From positions 496,001-560,000 of the forward strand of contig NZ_VTYQ01000003.1 of the NCBI RefSeq assembly GCF_013113835.1: a stretch of DNA of 64,000 bases, read 5' to 3'. Source of the DNA: Vibrio sp. RE88 (GTDB lineage: Bacteria; Pseudomonadota; Gammaproteobacteria; Enterobacterales; Vibrionaceae). This document shows positions 17,458 to 27,733 of this stretch, piece after piece. The notes under the pieces were generated by a model, which made no database searches, was not told where the DNA came from, and was given only the letters and a program-made list of their open reading frames with translations. How positions within the stretch are numbered: the first letter of the stretch is position 1; each line of letters starts with the position of its first letter. The position numbers were made by a program, and so were the translations under genes.

Positions 17458-17627
17458 AGTTCTTCAGGCTCGATTTTCAGCTTTCTGCGCTTTTGTCGTT
17501 GGTATATTAGGACCAAAGCGGCGATAAATAGAAACGCAGATAGCTCAGCCAGTGACCGCACCAAACCTTCACTTTGCACTGCGACCAGAATCTGAATCAA
17601 TATTGCCAACACAATGACGGCTTTCAT
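17454..17627 (-). CDS. Small membrane protein, 57 residues
   Basis: A short gene with a good AAGAGG Shine-Dalgarno sequence before its ATG. Residues 1-18 and about 30-43 are hydrophobic (start [16 protein letters not shown]), and the tail is basic then acidic ([13 protein letters not shown]), which suggests one or two membrane passes with a cytoplasmic C-terminus. The stop overlaps the yeiH stop by four bases on the opposite strand. Family unknown to me. Coding status is supported by the ribosome site and protein-like composition only. Confidence 0.6.
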   Translation of the reverse strand: MKAVIVLAILIQILVAVQSEGLVRSLAELSAFLFIAALVLIYQRQKRRKLKIEPEEL

Positions 17628-17724
17628 TAGCGCCTCTTATATCCATATACTCATATTCCAGAAAGCATTATGAGATAGAGTTATAAGTTTGATAAATTCA
17701 GATTTGGACTATGAAAGATCAATT

Positions 17725-18606
17725 TCAACTAAGTTGCCTTTCAACCCAATCCATAAAGGTTTTGATTTTAGGTCGATTCTCACTCCCAGAAAGGCACAAC
17801 AGATCATACCCCTTACTTGTGGGCATACTTGGGAAAGGGGCAACCAGCTCACCATTGTCTATCATGGCTTTGACAAACTGATATCGCCCCATCGCGATCC
17901 CTAATGAATTTCTCGCGGCCGGAATTTCAAATCCCAACTGACTTATCGAATAATGATTCTGACTGAGTTCGACGTCTAGCTTCATATACGCCGCCCACCT
18001 TTCCCAAGCATCAGAACCAATAGAATGGATAAAGGTTGCACTCTCAAGTGCGGTCAATCCAGATTCATAAAGGTTCAATTCACTGGCGTAATCAGGAGTA
18101 CAAACCGGTATGTACTGCTCACCAAACAAACGTTTAGCATAACAATCTTTGTGGTCGCCTTGCCCATAGTAGATAGCGACATCAATATTGTGAGTAGCAA
18201 GCTCTTTGGGCTCATCAGACACCAACAAGGTTACGTTAAAGCCTGGGAATTTATGGCGAAAATCTCTCAACCTCGGAATCAACCAGCCATTCGCAAAACC
18301 TGGCGAGGTCGCTATGGTCAGCTCACCTTGCATATCAGTGGTTTTAATCTCTTCAATTTCACCAAATATCGCATGCAGTGATTGTGACAGTGTTGCCTGA
18401 AATCGCCGACCTTCCGGCGTCAGCTCAAGCTTTCGTGTTCCTCTGACAAACAACGCAAAACCCAATTCGGTTTCAAGCGTTTTAATCCTGTGACTGACGG
18501 CTCCTTGGGTTAAATGCAGCTGTTTTGCCGCCACGGTAAAGCTGAGCGACTTCGCTGCGACGTTGAAGGTATGCAGGTTTCTTAGCAACAGTTGTTCATT
18601 CGCCAT
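17725..18606 (-). CDS. LysR-family regulator, DsdC-like
   Basis: A 293-residue LysR regulator. The N-terminal winged helix reads NLHTFNVAAKSLSFTVAAKQ and LTQGAVSHRIKTLE, closest by eye to DsdC/GcvA-type proteins. The effector domain includes WLIPRLRDF and the ending FMDWVERQL. The ATG at 18606 follows AGGTG; a GTG at 18615 is possible. It is divergent from the N-acetylglucosamine-type PTS gene across 177 bases, making that gene the likely target. The inducer is not known. Confidence 0.88.
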   Translation of the reverse strand: MANEQLLLRNLHTFNVAAKSLSFTVAAKQLHLTQGAVSHRIKTLETELGFALFVRGTRKLELTPEGRRFQATLSQSLHAIFGEIEEIKTTDMQGELTIATSPGFANGWLIPRLRDFRHKFPGFNVTLLVSDEPKELATHNIDVAIYYGQGDHKDCYAKRLFGEQYIPVCTPDYASELNLYESGLTALESATFIHSIGSDAWERWAAYMKLDVELSQNHYSISQLGFEIPAARNSLGIAMGRYQFVKAMIDNGELVAPFPSMPTSKGYDLLCLSGSENRPKIKTFMDWVERQLS

Positions 18607-18783
18607 CACACGCACCTATGAATTAAAAATATTAATCCATACTAGCTCTACTTTAGTTTGTTTGCACCGAGAAATAAGTTTTTAATAGCACTATCAACAA
18701 CCCATTTTGTAACCAGTTGTTCCTGATAGCTGGGTTCATTCAAATAATCATAAAAATTTTTAATCTGTATTTTAGGGGTATAC

Positions 18784-20241
18784 ATGAACGTTCTCGGATA
18801 TATGCAAAAAGTGGGTAAGGCCCTGATGGTGCCCGTCGCCACATTGCCAGCCGCCGCTATTTTGATGGGAGTCGGCTATTGGCTTGATCCGGTAGGCTGG
18901 GGCTCTGAAAGTGTTTTAGCCGCTTTTCTTATTAAGTCCGGCGGGGCCATCATAGATAATATGGCGGTTCTGTTTGCAGTCGGTGTCGCCTTTGGCTTAA
19001 GTAAGGATAAAAACGGCTCTGCCGCGCTTTCCGGTTTTATCTGCTTTATGGTTCTCACCACACTATTGGCTCCTGCTACTGTCGCTCAACTGCTTGGTGT
19101 TGATGCAGCGCAGGTACCGGCGGCATTTAACAAAATCAACAACCAGTTCATTGGTATTTTGGTCGGCATCATTTCGGCTGAAATCTACAATAAGTATTCC
19201 GGTGTTGAACTGCCAAAAGCCCTCGCCTTCTTTAGTGGCAAGCGTCTGGTGCCAATCCTGACCTCGATTGCGGGCATGGTACTCGCCTTCATTCTACTTT
19301 ACGTTTGGCCAATGGTTTACGATGCGCTGATCGTTCTTGGTACACAACTCGAATCACTGGGCGCTGTAGGTGCTGGTTTGTTCGGCTTCTTCAACCGCTT
19401 AATGCTAACCATTGGCATGCACCACGCACTTTACCCTGTCTTTTGGTTTGACGTTGTGGGCATTAATGACATTCCAAACTTCCTTGGCGGCGCACAATCC
19501 ATCGCGAATGGCACGGCGGTTCCAGGGCAAACTGGTATGTATCAGGCAGGTTTCTTCCCAATCATGATGTTTGGTTTACCGGGCGCTGCTTTAGCCATGT
19601 ATCACTGTGCTGATAAGGAGAACCGTGACAAGGTGTTCTCCATTATGCTGGCGGCAGCAATGGCATCATTTTTTACTGGCATCACCGAGCCACTAGAGTT
19701 CAGCTTCATGTTCCTTGCTCCTGTTCTATACCTGCTTCACGCGGTATTGACTGGAATTTCGCTCTACATTGCGGCAAGCATGGAGTGGATGGCAGGATTT
19801 GGTTTCTCAGCAGGCTTTGTCGATTTCGTACTTTCCAGCCAAAACCCACTCGCTACCCAATGGTACATGCTGATCTTGCAAGGACTTGTATTCTTCGTTA
19901 TCTACTACTCAGTATTCCGTTTTGCCATTCTCAAGTTCAACCTGAAAACACCAGGTCGTGGAGAGGAAACCGAAAATGAAGGCAAAGAAGAAACTATTGG
20001 TGAGCTTACGCATCAGTATATAGAAGCCATCGGCGGCGCAGAAAACATCGTCGAAGTCGACAACTGCATCACTCGCCTACGACTATCTGTAAAAGATTCA
20101 TCCATTGCTGACTCTGATAAGCTGAAACGACTGGGGGCAGCCGGCGTTGTTCCTGTTGGTAATGGCGGTTTACAAGTCGTCGTCGGATTGGGCAAAGTTG
20201 ACAAGATAGCCGAGCAAATGAAAAAAGCGCTCGCCAGTTAA
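18784..20241 (+). CDS. nagE: PTS permease IICB, N-acetylglucosamine/glucose family (NagE-like)
   Basis: A 485-residue sugar permease. The IIC domain (about 1-385) begins with [19 protein letters not shown] and has around ten membrane segments, including GFFPIMMFGLPGAALAMYH and TGITEPLEFSFMFLAP, closely like E. coli NagE. The IIB domain (about 405-485) carries the phospho-cysteine in VDNCITRLRLSV. The IIA domain found at the C-terminus of E. coli NagE is missing, so phosphate must come from a separate IIA such as Crr. Substrate assignment rests on similarity. Uptake would deliver the sugar as its 6-phosphate. An AGGGG site precedes the ATG. Confidence 0.85.
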   Translation: MNVLGYMQKVGKALMVPVATLPAAAILMGVGYWLDPVGWGSESVLAAFLIKSGGAIIDNMAVLFAVGVAFGLSKDKNGSAALSGFICFMVLTTLLAPATVAQLLGVDAAQVPAAFNKINNQFIGILVGIISAEIYNKYSGVELPKALAFFSGKRLVPILTSIAGMVLAFILLYVWPMVYDALIVLGTQLESLGAVGAGLFGFFNRLMLTIGMHHALYPVFWFDVVGINDIPNFLGGAQSIANGTAVPGQTGMYQAGFFPIMMFGLPGAALAMYHCADKENRDKVFSIMLAAAMASFFTGITEPLEFSFMFLAPVLYLLHAVLTGISLYIAASMEWMAGFGFSAGFVDFVLSSQNPLATQWYMLILQGLVFFVIYYSVFRFAILKFNLKTPGRGEETENEGKEETIGELTHQYIEAIGGAENIVEVDNCITRLRLSVKDSSIADSDKLKRLGAAGVVPVGNGGLQVVVGLGKVDKIAEQMKKALAS

Positions 20242-20281
20242 ACATAGAGAAATGTGGTGATTTCACCGTCACCACGCCCCC

Positions 20282-20320
20282 TGAAGTGCAGGATCGACTA
20301 GTCACCGATTCTGCACTTCA
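20282..20320. terminator. Bidirectional terminator between nagE and menE
   Basis: TGAAGTGCAG and CTGCACTTCA (10 bp) pair across a structured loop, with T-rich sequence on the plus side, between two converging genes. Confidence 0.6.
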
Positions 20321-20322
20321 CT

Positions 20323-21696
20323 TTATTTATCGATTTGCTTTAAAAGCCAATCTTTGACTGCTTTTCGCGACACTTTGATCCCCGTCTGGCAAAGAAACTC
20401 TGGCAACTCATAGTAGGCGACAGGCCACTTAAACCGAGTTAAGGACTCACCGAGACGCTGCTCGATATGCTCTATATTTAAACGTTGATGACTTTGAATG
20501 ACTGCGACAGGCCGATGCCCAAACTCTTTGTCTTCAATCGGTACTATGATGGATTGAATGACTTCTGGGAGCTGGTTGAGTACGGCTTCTATCTCTTCAC
20601 AATGAATGTTTTCACCGCCTGAGATGAACAGGTTGTCTGCTCTGCCGATAATTTTCAGTTCACCGTTTTTCCAATCACCGAGATCTTTACTATCAAACCA
20701 CGTGTCTTGGACGATAGGCTCAAGAGCACCCTGCTGATAACAACCAGATGCTAGCGTTTCACCGCCAATGTAAATCCTCTGTCCCTCAAGTTTGACTCTG
20801 CGCTTGGGCAATACCTTCCCTGCCGTATAGTTGCTATCCACCCGCTTAGCCGTCACAGTAGAAGCGGCTTCCGTCATCCCATAACCTAGCCAAGTTTCAA
20901 TCCCCTGTTGTTCGGCTTTGTGGCTTAAAGAGGTGGGGATGTGGCTGCCCCCGAGTAAGACATGAGTCAGTTCAAGTGGCGTATCACTTTCTAATAATCG
21001 CTGAAGTTGCGTTGCAACCAGCGACGCATGCGTCACGTGACGGATATCTTGGTGAAGCAGCCCGCTTCCCACTTTTAACGTCGCACCTGCATGCAACCAA
21101 CGATAAACAATCGCCAGCCCAGAGACATGATACATAGGCAAACTTAACAACCAGCTATCGCTCTGATTGAAGGTGAATTTTTCCAGCAGTCCTGAGGCAG
21201 AAGCCAGATGTTGTGCAGAAGTATGCGCGACCGCTTTCGGTGTTCCCGTTGAACCAGACGTAAATACAATCGAAGCTAAATTGTCTGCTTGATAACCCGT
21301 GGGATAGTCAGGCAAATCTGCGCGCGCTATCGTCATCGTCGACAAAGAAGAAAGCATCGAATCAGGCGGTGCTACCCAGACCTTCCGCTCAGATCCTGTC
21401 ACATAGAGTGATGCCAACTTGGTTTCCAGTTCCACTTGAGTCTGTGGCATGGTCAAGGCACATACAGCACCAATCTCCATGCACGCAAGATAGGCTAATA
21501 GTAGATCTAAGCTGTTCTTACCAACGCACGTCAGCACCTCGCTGCGTGCTAATCCCTGTGCAGATAGGCTTGCGGCGACTTCATCCACAAGTTGCGCTAA
21601 CTCAGCCCAAGTGTATTGCGTTTCTTGGTGATGCAGAGCTAACAAAGATGGGCTCGACTGAGCCCATTGTTTTAAGGGAGAGAGTTGGTTGTGCAT
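20323..21696 (-). CDS. menE: o-Succinylbenzoate-CoA ligase
   Basis: A 457-residue ANL-family adenylating enzyme that activates o-succinylbenzoate to its CoA ester in menaquinone synthesis. Motif A3 reads SIVFTSGSTGTPKAVAHT, WLGYGMTEAAS is motif A5, and GRADNLFISGGENI is the hinge with the following helix. Catalytic Lys is in QTGIKVSRKAV near the C-terminus. It is the last gene of menFDHBCE, overlapping menC by one base, which suggests translational coupling. Confidence 0.95.
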   Translation of the reverse strand: MHNQLSPLKQWAQSSPSLLALHHQETQYTWAELAQLVDEVAASLSAQGLARSEVLTCVGKNSLDLLLAYLACMEIGAVCALTMPQTQVELETKLASLYVTGSERKVWVAPPDSMLSSLSTMTIARADLPDYPTGYQADNLASIVFTSGSTGTPKAVAHTSAQHLASASGLLEKFTFNQSDSWLLSLPMYHVSGLAIVYRWLHAGATLKVGSGLLHQDIRHVTHASLVATQLQRLLESDTPLELTHVLLGGSHIPTSLSHKAEQQGIETWLGYGMTEAASTVTAKRVDSNYTAGKVLPKRRVKLEGQRIYIGGETLASGCYQQGALEPIVQDTWFDSKDLGDWKNGELKIIGRADNLFISGGENIHCEEIEAVLNQLPEVIQSIIVPIEDKEFGHRPVAVIQSHQRLNIEHIEQRLGESLTRFKWPVAYYELPEFLCQTGIKVSRKAVKDWLLKQIDK

Positions 21697-22682
21697 TAAG
21701 ACTGCCAGATTAGTGACTGGTCTGACAGAGAAGTCACCGGAAGCTCACAGCCTGGCCAAATAACTTCTAGCTGCTGAGCAAACAAACCTATGGTATCTAA
21801 GCCCGGAATCTCTTCAGGTAGCTGCCATTGGGCGAAGCGAGCCAATTGTGTTAGACCCAAACTGGATTCAATACTTGAGCTAATCACAGGCTTTATACCC
21901 AACTCTTTAGCGCGATTGATAAGCTCGATACAACGCTCCAGAGAACCAATTAATGTTGGCTTAATCACAATGGCCTTGGCGCCGTTGAAATCTTCCAGTT
22001 TAAAGTCATCTTTACGGATAGCGTGTTGAAGGGTTTCGTCCCATGCAATTGCAATCCCTGTATCGATAGCAAAAGAAAAACTGTCACCCGGCGCCTGACA
22101 TGGCTCTTCGACAAACGCGATTCGTTGGCGCAAAGAAGGCGCAATCTTTTTGGCAAATTGCTGCGCTTTTTCTGCGGTCCAAGCGCGATTAGCATCCAAT
22201 CTTAGTGTCAGATCTGGAATGGATTCCAGAAACAGACTGACGATCAACCCGTCACGCACAGGCTCATACAGGCCTACTTTTATTTTGGCGACTTTCTCGC
22301 CCGGCATATTGTCGAGCTTAGGCAAAAGTTCATCTGGATCACCAGAACACAATGGCGCAGCTTGGTAGCAACCTGTATCAGGAAGACCATTAGCCAACTC
22401 CAGTTGAGCCATGGATAAACCAAAAGCCACCGATGGGTATAAATCTGTATAGTCGAGAGCTTGACCGCTCTGCCACAGGGCCAGTTGTTCGATGAGTTGA
22501 GAGTAAACGTCGTCCATACTCTCAACACTGAACCCAGGTAGCGGCGCTATTTCCCCTCGCCCCACTTCCCCGTCACTTTCTAGCACAACCACAAAGCCTT
22601 CTCGTTCCGTGAGCCTTTGCTCTCTCAGTATCACTCCGCTATCCATAGGCAGCTCGTAGCGATACAGTTTGGCTGTTCTCAT
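21696..22682 (-). CDS. menC: o-Succinylbenzoate synthase
   Basis: A 328-residue enolase-superfamily enzyme that dehydrates SHCHC to o-succinylbenzoate. The acid-base lysine motif KIKVGLYE, metal ligands in LRLDANRAW, VEEP and AWDET, and the second lysine in AIVIKPTLIGS are all present. The gene lies between menB and menE, and a strong palindrome separates it from menB. Confidence 0.95.
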   Translation of the reverse strand: MRTAKLYRYELPMDSGVILREQRLTEREGFVVVLESDGEVGRGEIAPLPGFSVESMDDVYSQLIEQLALWQSGQALDYTDLYPSVAFGLSMAQLELANGLPDTGCYQAAPLCSGDPDELLPKLDNMPGEKVAKIKVGLYEPVRDGLIVSLFLESIPDLTLRLDANRAWTAEKAQQFAKKIAPSLRQRIAFVEEPCQAPGDSFSFAIDTGIAIAWDETLQHAIRKDDFKLEDFNGAKAIVIKPTLIGSLERCIELINRAKELGIKPVISSSIESSLGLTQLARFAQWQLPEEIPGLDTIGLFAQQLEVIWPGCELPVTSLSDQSLIWQS

Positions 22683-22761
22683 ACCAATATCCCTTCTAAT
22701 CGTTTTGTAATCGTTGATGTATGCTGTTGTTTATTTGATTGTTTTCGATTTAAACGAGGGC

Positions 22762-22787
22762 CAAAGGTGCTTAGTTAAGCACCTTTG
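22762..22787. repeat. Near-perfect 26-bp palindrome between menB and menC
   Basis: CAAAGGTGCTTA and its complement TAAGCACCTTTG flank a two-base centre. A T run follows on the plus strand but not on the minus strand that carries the men genes. It may be an mRNA processing or stability hairpin, or an attenuator within the men operon. Confidence 0.55.
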
Positions 22788-22816
22788 ATTTTTACGTTTT
22801 AAACCCGAACTGCACA

Positions 22817-23683
22817 TCAAGGATTACGAGGGAATTTATTAAAGTCTGGTCGACGTTTCTCATTGAACGCATTACGACCTTCCTGACCTTCTTCAGTCAT
22901 GTAAAACATCATGGTTGCGTTACCGGCTAACTCCTGCAGACCTGCCTGCCCATCACAATCAGCATTCAATGCAGCTTTCAGGCAACGCAATGCCATAGGG
23001 CTATGTTGCAGGGTTTCACGACACCAGCGAACGGTCTCTTTCTCCAATTCTTCAAGTGGCACCACGGTATTAACCAGCCCCATATCCAATGCTTCTTGAG
23101 CATCATAGAAACGGCATAGGAACCAGATCTCACGAGCTTTCTTCTGGCCGACAATTCGAGCCATATATGAGGCACCCCAGCCGCCATCAAACGAACCAAC
23201 TTTTGGCCCCGTCTGACCAAACTGAGCATTGTCTGCGGCAATGGTTAAGTCACACATCATATGCAGAACATGACCACCACCCACAGCCCAACCTGCAACA
23301 GCTGCGATAACTGGTTTAGGGCAAGTACGGATCTGGCGCTGGAAATCAAGCACGTTGAGGTGATGAGTACCGGAGTCGTCTTGATAACCGCCGTAATCAC
23401 CACGGATTTTTTGGTCACCGCCCGAGCAGAAAGCCTTTTCGCCAAGTCCCGTCAAAATGATCACGCCGACGCCTTCGTCATAGCGTGCATCCGCTAGCGC
23501 ATTGATCATTTCTTTAACGGTTTGAGGACGGAACGCATTGCGTACCTGAGGGCGAGCGATGGTGATTTTTGCGATACCATCTTCGGATTTGTGGTACTGA
23601 ATATCTTCATATTCACCTGTGCAATCGTTCCAGTGTACTGGTGCGTATAGTTCTTCTTCTGAAATACCGACTGTTTTTGCCAT
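22817..23683 (-). CDS. menB: 1,4-Dihydroxy-2-naphthoyl-CoA synthase
   Basis: A 288-residue crotonase-fold enzyme that closes the naphthoate ring of menaquinone from o-succinylbenzoyl-CoA. The oxyanion-hole segments [16 protein letters not shown] and [20 protein letters not shown] match Men[21 protein letters not shown] is the family signature. Length equals that of known MenB (about 285). A 29-base gap separates it from menH upstream. Confidence 0.97.
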   Translation of the reverse strand: MAKTVGISEEELYAPVHWNDCTGEYEDIQYHKSEDGIAKITIARPQVRNAFRPQTVKEMINALADARYDEGVGVIILTGLGEKAFCSGGDQKIRGDYGGYQDDSGTHHLNVLDFQRQIRTCPKPVIAAVAGWAVGGGHVLHMMCDLTIAADNAQFGQTGPKVGSFDGGWGASYMARIVGQKKAREIWFLCRFYDAQEALDMGLVNTVVPLEELEKETVRWCRETLQHSPMALRCLKAALNADCDGQAGLQELAGNATMMFYMTEEGQEGRNAFNEKRRPDFNKFPRNP

Positions 23684-23712
23684 GGTGATTCCTGTTTGTT
23701 GACGTTGCGCTG

Positions 23713-24498
23713 TTAGAGAAATGCGCGAATTTGAGATTTAACAATGGCGGTAAACGCTTCGGGCTGTTCGATGTGAACATTATGCCCAGCTTGCTCTACC
23801 TGGCTATAAGACAAACCGCTCTGTTCGGCCAAACGGCTGAACTTACTGTCTTTTTCACCACAAATATAATGTACTGGAATGCTCAAGCCTGTTAGTGACT
23901 CAAGCAAATAATCTTGTTTTGCTAATGAGGTTGCCATCAACATTTTGCCAACTGATGGGCCTAGGTTAGCACTGCGTTTGTGTATGAGTGTTTGTCTTTG
24001 CTCATGGTTTAGTGAACTAAATACTGGCTGTTGATACCAATCGCCTAACACTTGTTCGATTGGTTCGTGATGAAATCGCTCAGCCCAACGAGAGTCATTG
24101 CCGAAACGGGCTATTTTTTCTGCTGCATTGCGAAGCCCAAAGTTTCCACCTTCAGAGATAAGCATTTGAATATTAAGCTCAGAAAAGTAGTGTTTAGAGA
24201 GCCCTACCATCGCAATTCGAGCTCCCATTGAATAACCCACTAACACTATAGGTGGTCGATGAGGAAATTGAGTAAGTAAAACGTCAGATATTTGATCGCA
24301 GCACGTTTTAAAATCGCGACAATGCATCAATTTGCTCATCCCATGACCAGGAAGATCGATACACAAAGCAGGGTATTCGGGAATCAATTGCCTACAACGG
24401 TTCCAGTCATCACTGCTGCCAAGTAGGCCATGTAAGTAAACAATCAACGGCTGCGAGCTATCAGTGCTCGCATTGTTGTAAAGGCGGCTATAGAGCAT
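23713..24498 (-). CDS. menH: SHCHC synthase
   Basis: A 261-residue alpha/beta hydrolase that removes pyruvate from SEPHCHC to give SHCHC. The nucleophile elbow is [10 protein letters not shown], the oxyanion region is [11 protein letters not shown], and the catalytic His is in [12 protein letters not shown]. It overlaps the end of menD by 11 bases, evidence of a shared transcript and coupled translation. Confidence 0.93.
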   Translation of the reverse strand: MLYSRLYNNASTDSSQPLIVYLHGLLGSSDDWNRCRQLIPEYPALCIDLPGHGMSKLMHCRDFKTCCDQISDVLLTQFPHRPPIVLVGYSMGARIAMVGLSKHYFSELNIQMLISEGGNFGLRNAAEKIARFGNDSRWAERFHHEPIEQVLGDWYQQPVFSSLNHEQRQTLIHKRSANLGPSVGKMLMATSLAKQDYLLESLTGLSIPVHYICGEKDSKFSRLAEQSGLSYSQVEQAGHNVHIEQPEAFTAIVKSQIRAFL

Positions 24499-26206
24499 GA
24501 AGGCGTTGAGTGATTTCTTTTAATTGTGTGGAAGCTTGCTCGGGAGGTGTCTGTACTTCGACAAGCAATGCTCCCTCGCCCTGTTGTAGATGCTGATCTA
24601 CTAACTCCGTGTAAGCAGCAAGAGTAGTTGGTTTTTGGTATCGAATGCCAAATTGCAGCGCGGCATGCTCGAAAGTATAACCATGAGGCATCTGATACAG
24701 AGATTGTTTCTGCGCCTGAGGGACAGGGAGTAAATCAAAGATCGCCCCTCCGTCATTATTGGTGACCACAATAACGACCGGCGTTTTTTCATGGGTCAAC
24801 AGAGACAAAGAGTTCAGATCGTACAATGCCGACGTATCACCAATAAACAATACGCTGGGTTTACGAGTAGCCCGCACAACACCCGTTAGAGTCGCAATCA
24901 AACCGTCGATCCCGGAAGCGCCTCGGTTGCTAAACGTTTCAAGGTTTATCATCGAACCAAACATATCCACCAGCCGAACAAACAGACTGTTGCCCAAAAA
25001 GACCTGAGCTTGCTGTGGTAACTCTTTGATAGATGTAGCCAGCGCAATCTCATTGGCTGACTGCTGGTTTTGTTCATATTGAGCAGATAACGCTGCCACA
25101 CCTAGTGAATAGTGCTCTAACTCCGCAGCCCAGCCAGAATGAGGGCTCTTGGCTTCAACAGATTCTCTTATCCAACTCTCAATCCAAACCCCGATGTCTA
25201 CGACGTGGTGAGTTTGTGGTAAGTGACATTGGTTGTTGCGTTCGACGCGGGGAGAAACAAAATGATAACCCGCTTGTCTGGATTCAACTTGCTGAGATAT
25301 CCACTGATTGAGCCGTTTTGACACAATCCGCGAGCCAAACTGCACAATGACGTGAGCCTGATTCAGCACTTCTTTCGCAGACGGGCTCTGCAACCAAAGA
25401 TCATAATGTGCGAAAGGAGACGAAACTCCCGATTGCGGATCGCACAAACATGGCCAGCCCAGATTTTCCGCCAGCTGTTTCGCCTGCTGCGCTTCCTCTA
25501 AGGTGACACTACCAACGACAATAACCCCCAGCTTGTCAGATAAGTCAGCGTAGTGAAGAGCGGGCAATGACTGAGTTCGAGCCTTGCAACTATAAGGCTT
25601 GTCAGAGTGAAACCAAGATTTTACTTCATCGAGATACGCCTGAAATATTCCTTTCGATTCAGAGCCATACAAAGGTTCAGGAAACGGGCAATTGATGTGG
25701 ACAGCCCCGCCTTTCTCAGCTTGTTCAAACATGTATTGATCAACGGAAGTCAGCAGCCACTTAAGCGATATGGAATCCGAAGGGCTTGGTAACTCAAGGC
25801 TAGAGGTGACATGAGTTGAGAAAATGCCAGATTGATGGATCGCCTGATTGGCCCCACAGTCAATCAGTTCTACGGGCCTGTCTGCGGTCAGCACCACCAG
25901 CTTTTCGCCCGTTAGTTTAGCTTCGGCAATCGCAGGCAACAGATTTGCTACCGCTGTACCCGATGTCACAATCAGTGCAACAGGCTTGCAGCTCGCCTTT
26001 GCTAGACCGAGAGCGAGAAAACCTAAACCACGTTCATCAAAATGTGTGTGGAGGTTCAGGTTTGTATTGTCTTGCGCCTCCAGCGTTAATGGAGTCGAGC
26101 GTGAGCCCGGGGCAATACACACTTCAGTCACACCGAGACGAGATAGCTCTTCAAGCAAGGTATGAGACCAAATGCGATTGATGACGGCTTGGTTTTGATT
26201 GCCCAT
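24488..26206 (-). CDS. menD: SEPHCHC synthase
   Basis: A 572-residue thiamin-diphosphate enzyme that joins isochorismate with 2-oxoglutarate. The N-terminal Pyr domain reads TEVCIAPGSRSTPLTL. The ThDP-binding motif is in the C-terminal domain: GDTSALYDLNSLSLL then VVVTNNDGGAIFDLL. Length matches E. coli MenD (556) with modest extension. It follows menF with no gap (26207/26206). Confidence 0.97.
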   Translation of the reverse strand: MGNQNQAVINRIWSHTLLEELSRLGVTEVCIAPGSRSTPLTLEAQDNTNLNLHTHFDERGLGFLALGLAKASCKPVALIVTSGTAVANLLPAIAEAKLTGEKLVVLTADRPVELIDCGANQAIHQSGIFSTHVTSSLELPSPSDSISLKWLLTSVDQYMFEQAEKGGAVHINCPFPEPLYGSESKGIFQAYLDEVKSWFHSDKPYSCKARTQSLPALHYADLSDKLGVIVVGSVTLEEAQQAKQLAENLGWPCLCDPQSGVSSPFAHYDLWLQSPSAKEVLNQAHVIVQFGSRIVSKRLNQWISQQVESRQAGYHFVSPRVERNNQCHLPQTHHVVDIGVWIESWIRESVEAKSPHSGWAAELEHYSLGVAALSAQYEQNQQSANEIALATSIKELPQQAQVFLGNSLFVRLVDMFGSMINLETFSNRGASGIDGLIATLTGVVRATRKPSVLFIGDTSALYDLNSLSLLTHEKTPVVIVVTNNDGGAIFDLLPVPQAQKQSLYQMPHGYTFEHAALQFGIRYQKPTTLAAYTELVDQHLQQGEGALLVEVQTPPEQASTQLKEITQRLHAL

Positions 26207-27547
26207 TTACGACGCTACTCCCAGTGGAGGAATATCAGTGATCAGCGATAGCAAGGTCGACATTTTCTTATCCAACTCCTGCCATTCATTATCCGCTACA
26301 GAGCCCGGGACAATGCCTGCGCCTGCGAATAATTGAACCTCTTCACCAAGAATAAGAGCGCTGCGTATCGCCACACAAAATTCAGCACGCTGATGACTAA
26401 TAAAACCCATTGAGCCCGCATACCAACCCCGTGCAAAGGGCTCGTTATCCTGGATAAAGGCCATCGACTCTCTACGTGGTAATCCGGCAACCGCTGCGGT
26501 CGGTTGCAATGCCCCCAGCAGTTGAACACCATTAATGCCCGGTTTGAGGTGTGCATGGATACTGCGTTTAAGGTGCTGCACTTTACGCAGCCTAACCAAA
26601 CGGGCTTCTTGCTCAACCTCGACGTGCTCCGAGTGAGGCGTTAGTCGATCGATAATGTCATCGACGACATATTGGTTCTCATTAAGATTCTTGCTGTCTT
26701 GCGATAACCAATTTGCCAACTCCATATCGTGGCTGGCATTGTCTCCTCGGCCTATCGTGCCCGCCAAAGCTTCGGTGTAGAGCTCCTGACCTTGTCTGGC
26801 ATACAGACGTTCTGGTGTCGAGCCTATAAAGCTGTGCTTTTTATCCAGAGAGAGCATAAAGTGGAAGCTATGGTGGTTTTGCAGATAGCTTGATTTCAGT
26901 AGCTGCGCGGCACTCACCGTGCTGTCCATCTGTACGGAAGTTCTGCGGGCCAATACTACTTTCTTAAAGTCGTCATTCTCGATACCAGTCAGGACTTTCT
27001 CAACCAGCTCAGACCATTGCGGTTTTTCCGGTATGTGGCTGATGCTTTTGATCTGCGCAGAAACAGGCAGTAGAGATCCGGCTTCAACTTTAAGTTTACT
27101 GAGCCCTGCCAATGTCCGATGTTTATCGGCTGTCAGGTTGACGGCTAATGACCAGCGGTTATCAAAACGAATTAGCTCAATTTGCGGCAGGAAGAAAAAA
27201 GAAGACATACAGCGACGATTCTTTTCTGTCTGGCCGTCAAAAGAACGCCCACCCCAGATGCGTTGGTCATCTGCCAGAATCGTATAGGCCGGAGCAGGGT
27301 CGACAAAGGTATGTAACTGCCCCAATGCCACCACTTCTTCACGGGTATCGCGAGATTGCCAATAAAACTTTGGAAAGAGTGGCTGAGCTTCCAGCCAGTC
27401 TATGAATGCAAAATCTGGTTTTTCCTCAAGAACTTGAACCAGACGGTTTACGCCGTCTTCTGCATCCTTTACGCGTTCGATCAGTTCAGTAACGGCTTGA
27501 TGAAAGTGTGACAAATCAGCCTCGTATGCCTGGGGATTTTTATTCAT
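26207..27547 (-). CDS. menF: Isochorismate synthase
   Basis: A 446-residue chorismate-binding enzyme, first gene of the menFDHBCE operon, which commits chorismate to menaquinone. The C-terminal catalytic core holds FKKVVLARRT, FIGSTPERLY, EALAGTIGRG and FCVAIRSALI with the Mg-binding glutamates. The promoter should lie in 27548-27733, shared with the divergent alaA. menA and the final methylase gene are not in the window. Confidence 0.95.
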   Translation of the reverse strand: MNKNPQAYEADLSHFHQAVTELIERVKDAEDGVNRLVQVLEEKPDFAFIDWLEAQPLFPKFYWQSRDTREEVVALGQLHTFVDPAPAYTILADDQRIWGGRSFDGQTEKNRRCMSSFFFLPQIELIRFDNRWSLAVNLTADKHRTLAGLSKLKVEAGSLLPVSAQIKSISHIPEKPQWSELVEKVLTGIENDDFKKVVLARRTSVQMDSTVSAAQLLKSSYLQNHHSFHFMLSLDKKHSFIGSTPERLYARQGQELYTEALAGTIGRGDNASHDMELANWLSQDSKNLNENQYVVDDIIDRLTPHSEHVEVEQEARLVRLRKVQHLKRSIHAHLKPGINGVQLLGALQPTAAVAGLPRRESMAFIQDNEPFARGWYAGSMGFISHQRAEFCVAIRSALILGEEVQLFAGAGIVPGSVADNEWQELDKKMSTLLSLITDIPPLGVAS

Positions 27548-27733
27548 TTTAGATCGCTACTCTATTAATAGACCTTACTCAGATCAAGGTTGTAGCCCAT
27601 CTTTTGCATAATCCTGTGATTGCAAACGAACAAAGCGCATACAAAAAAGCGTATTAATTCAGTTTTTTATTCTAACAAAGGCCTTTTTGATGTACTTTAA
27701 TAAAGAAATACAATCATTTTTAGGTTTTACACA

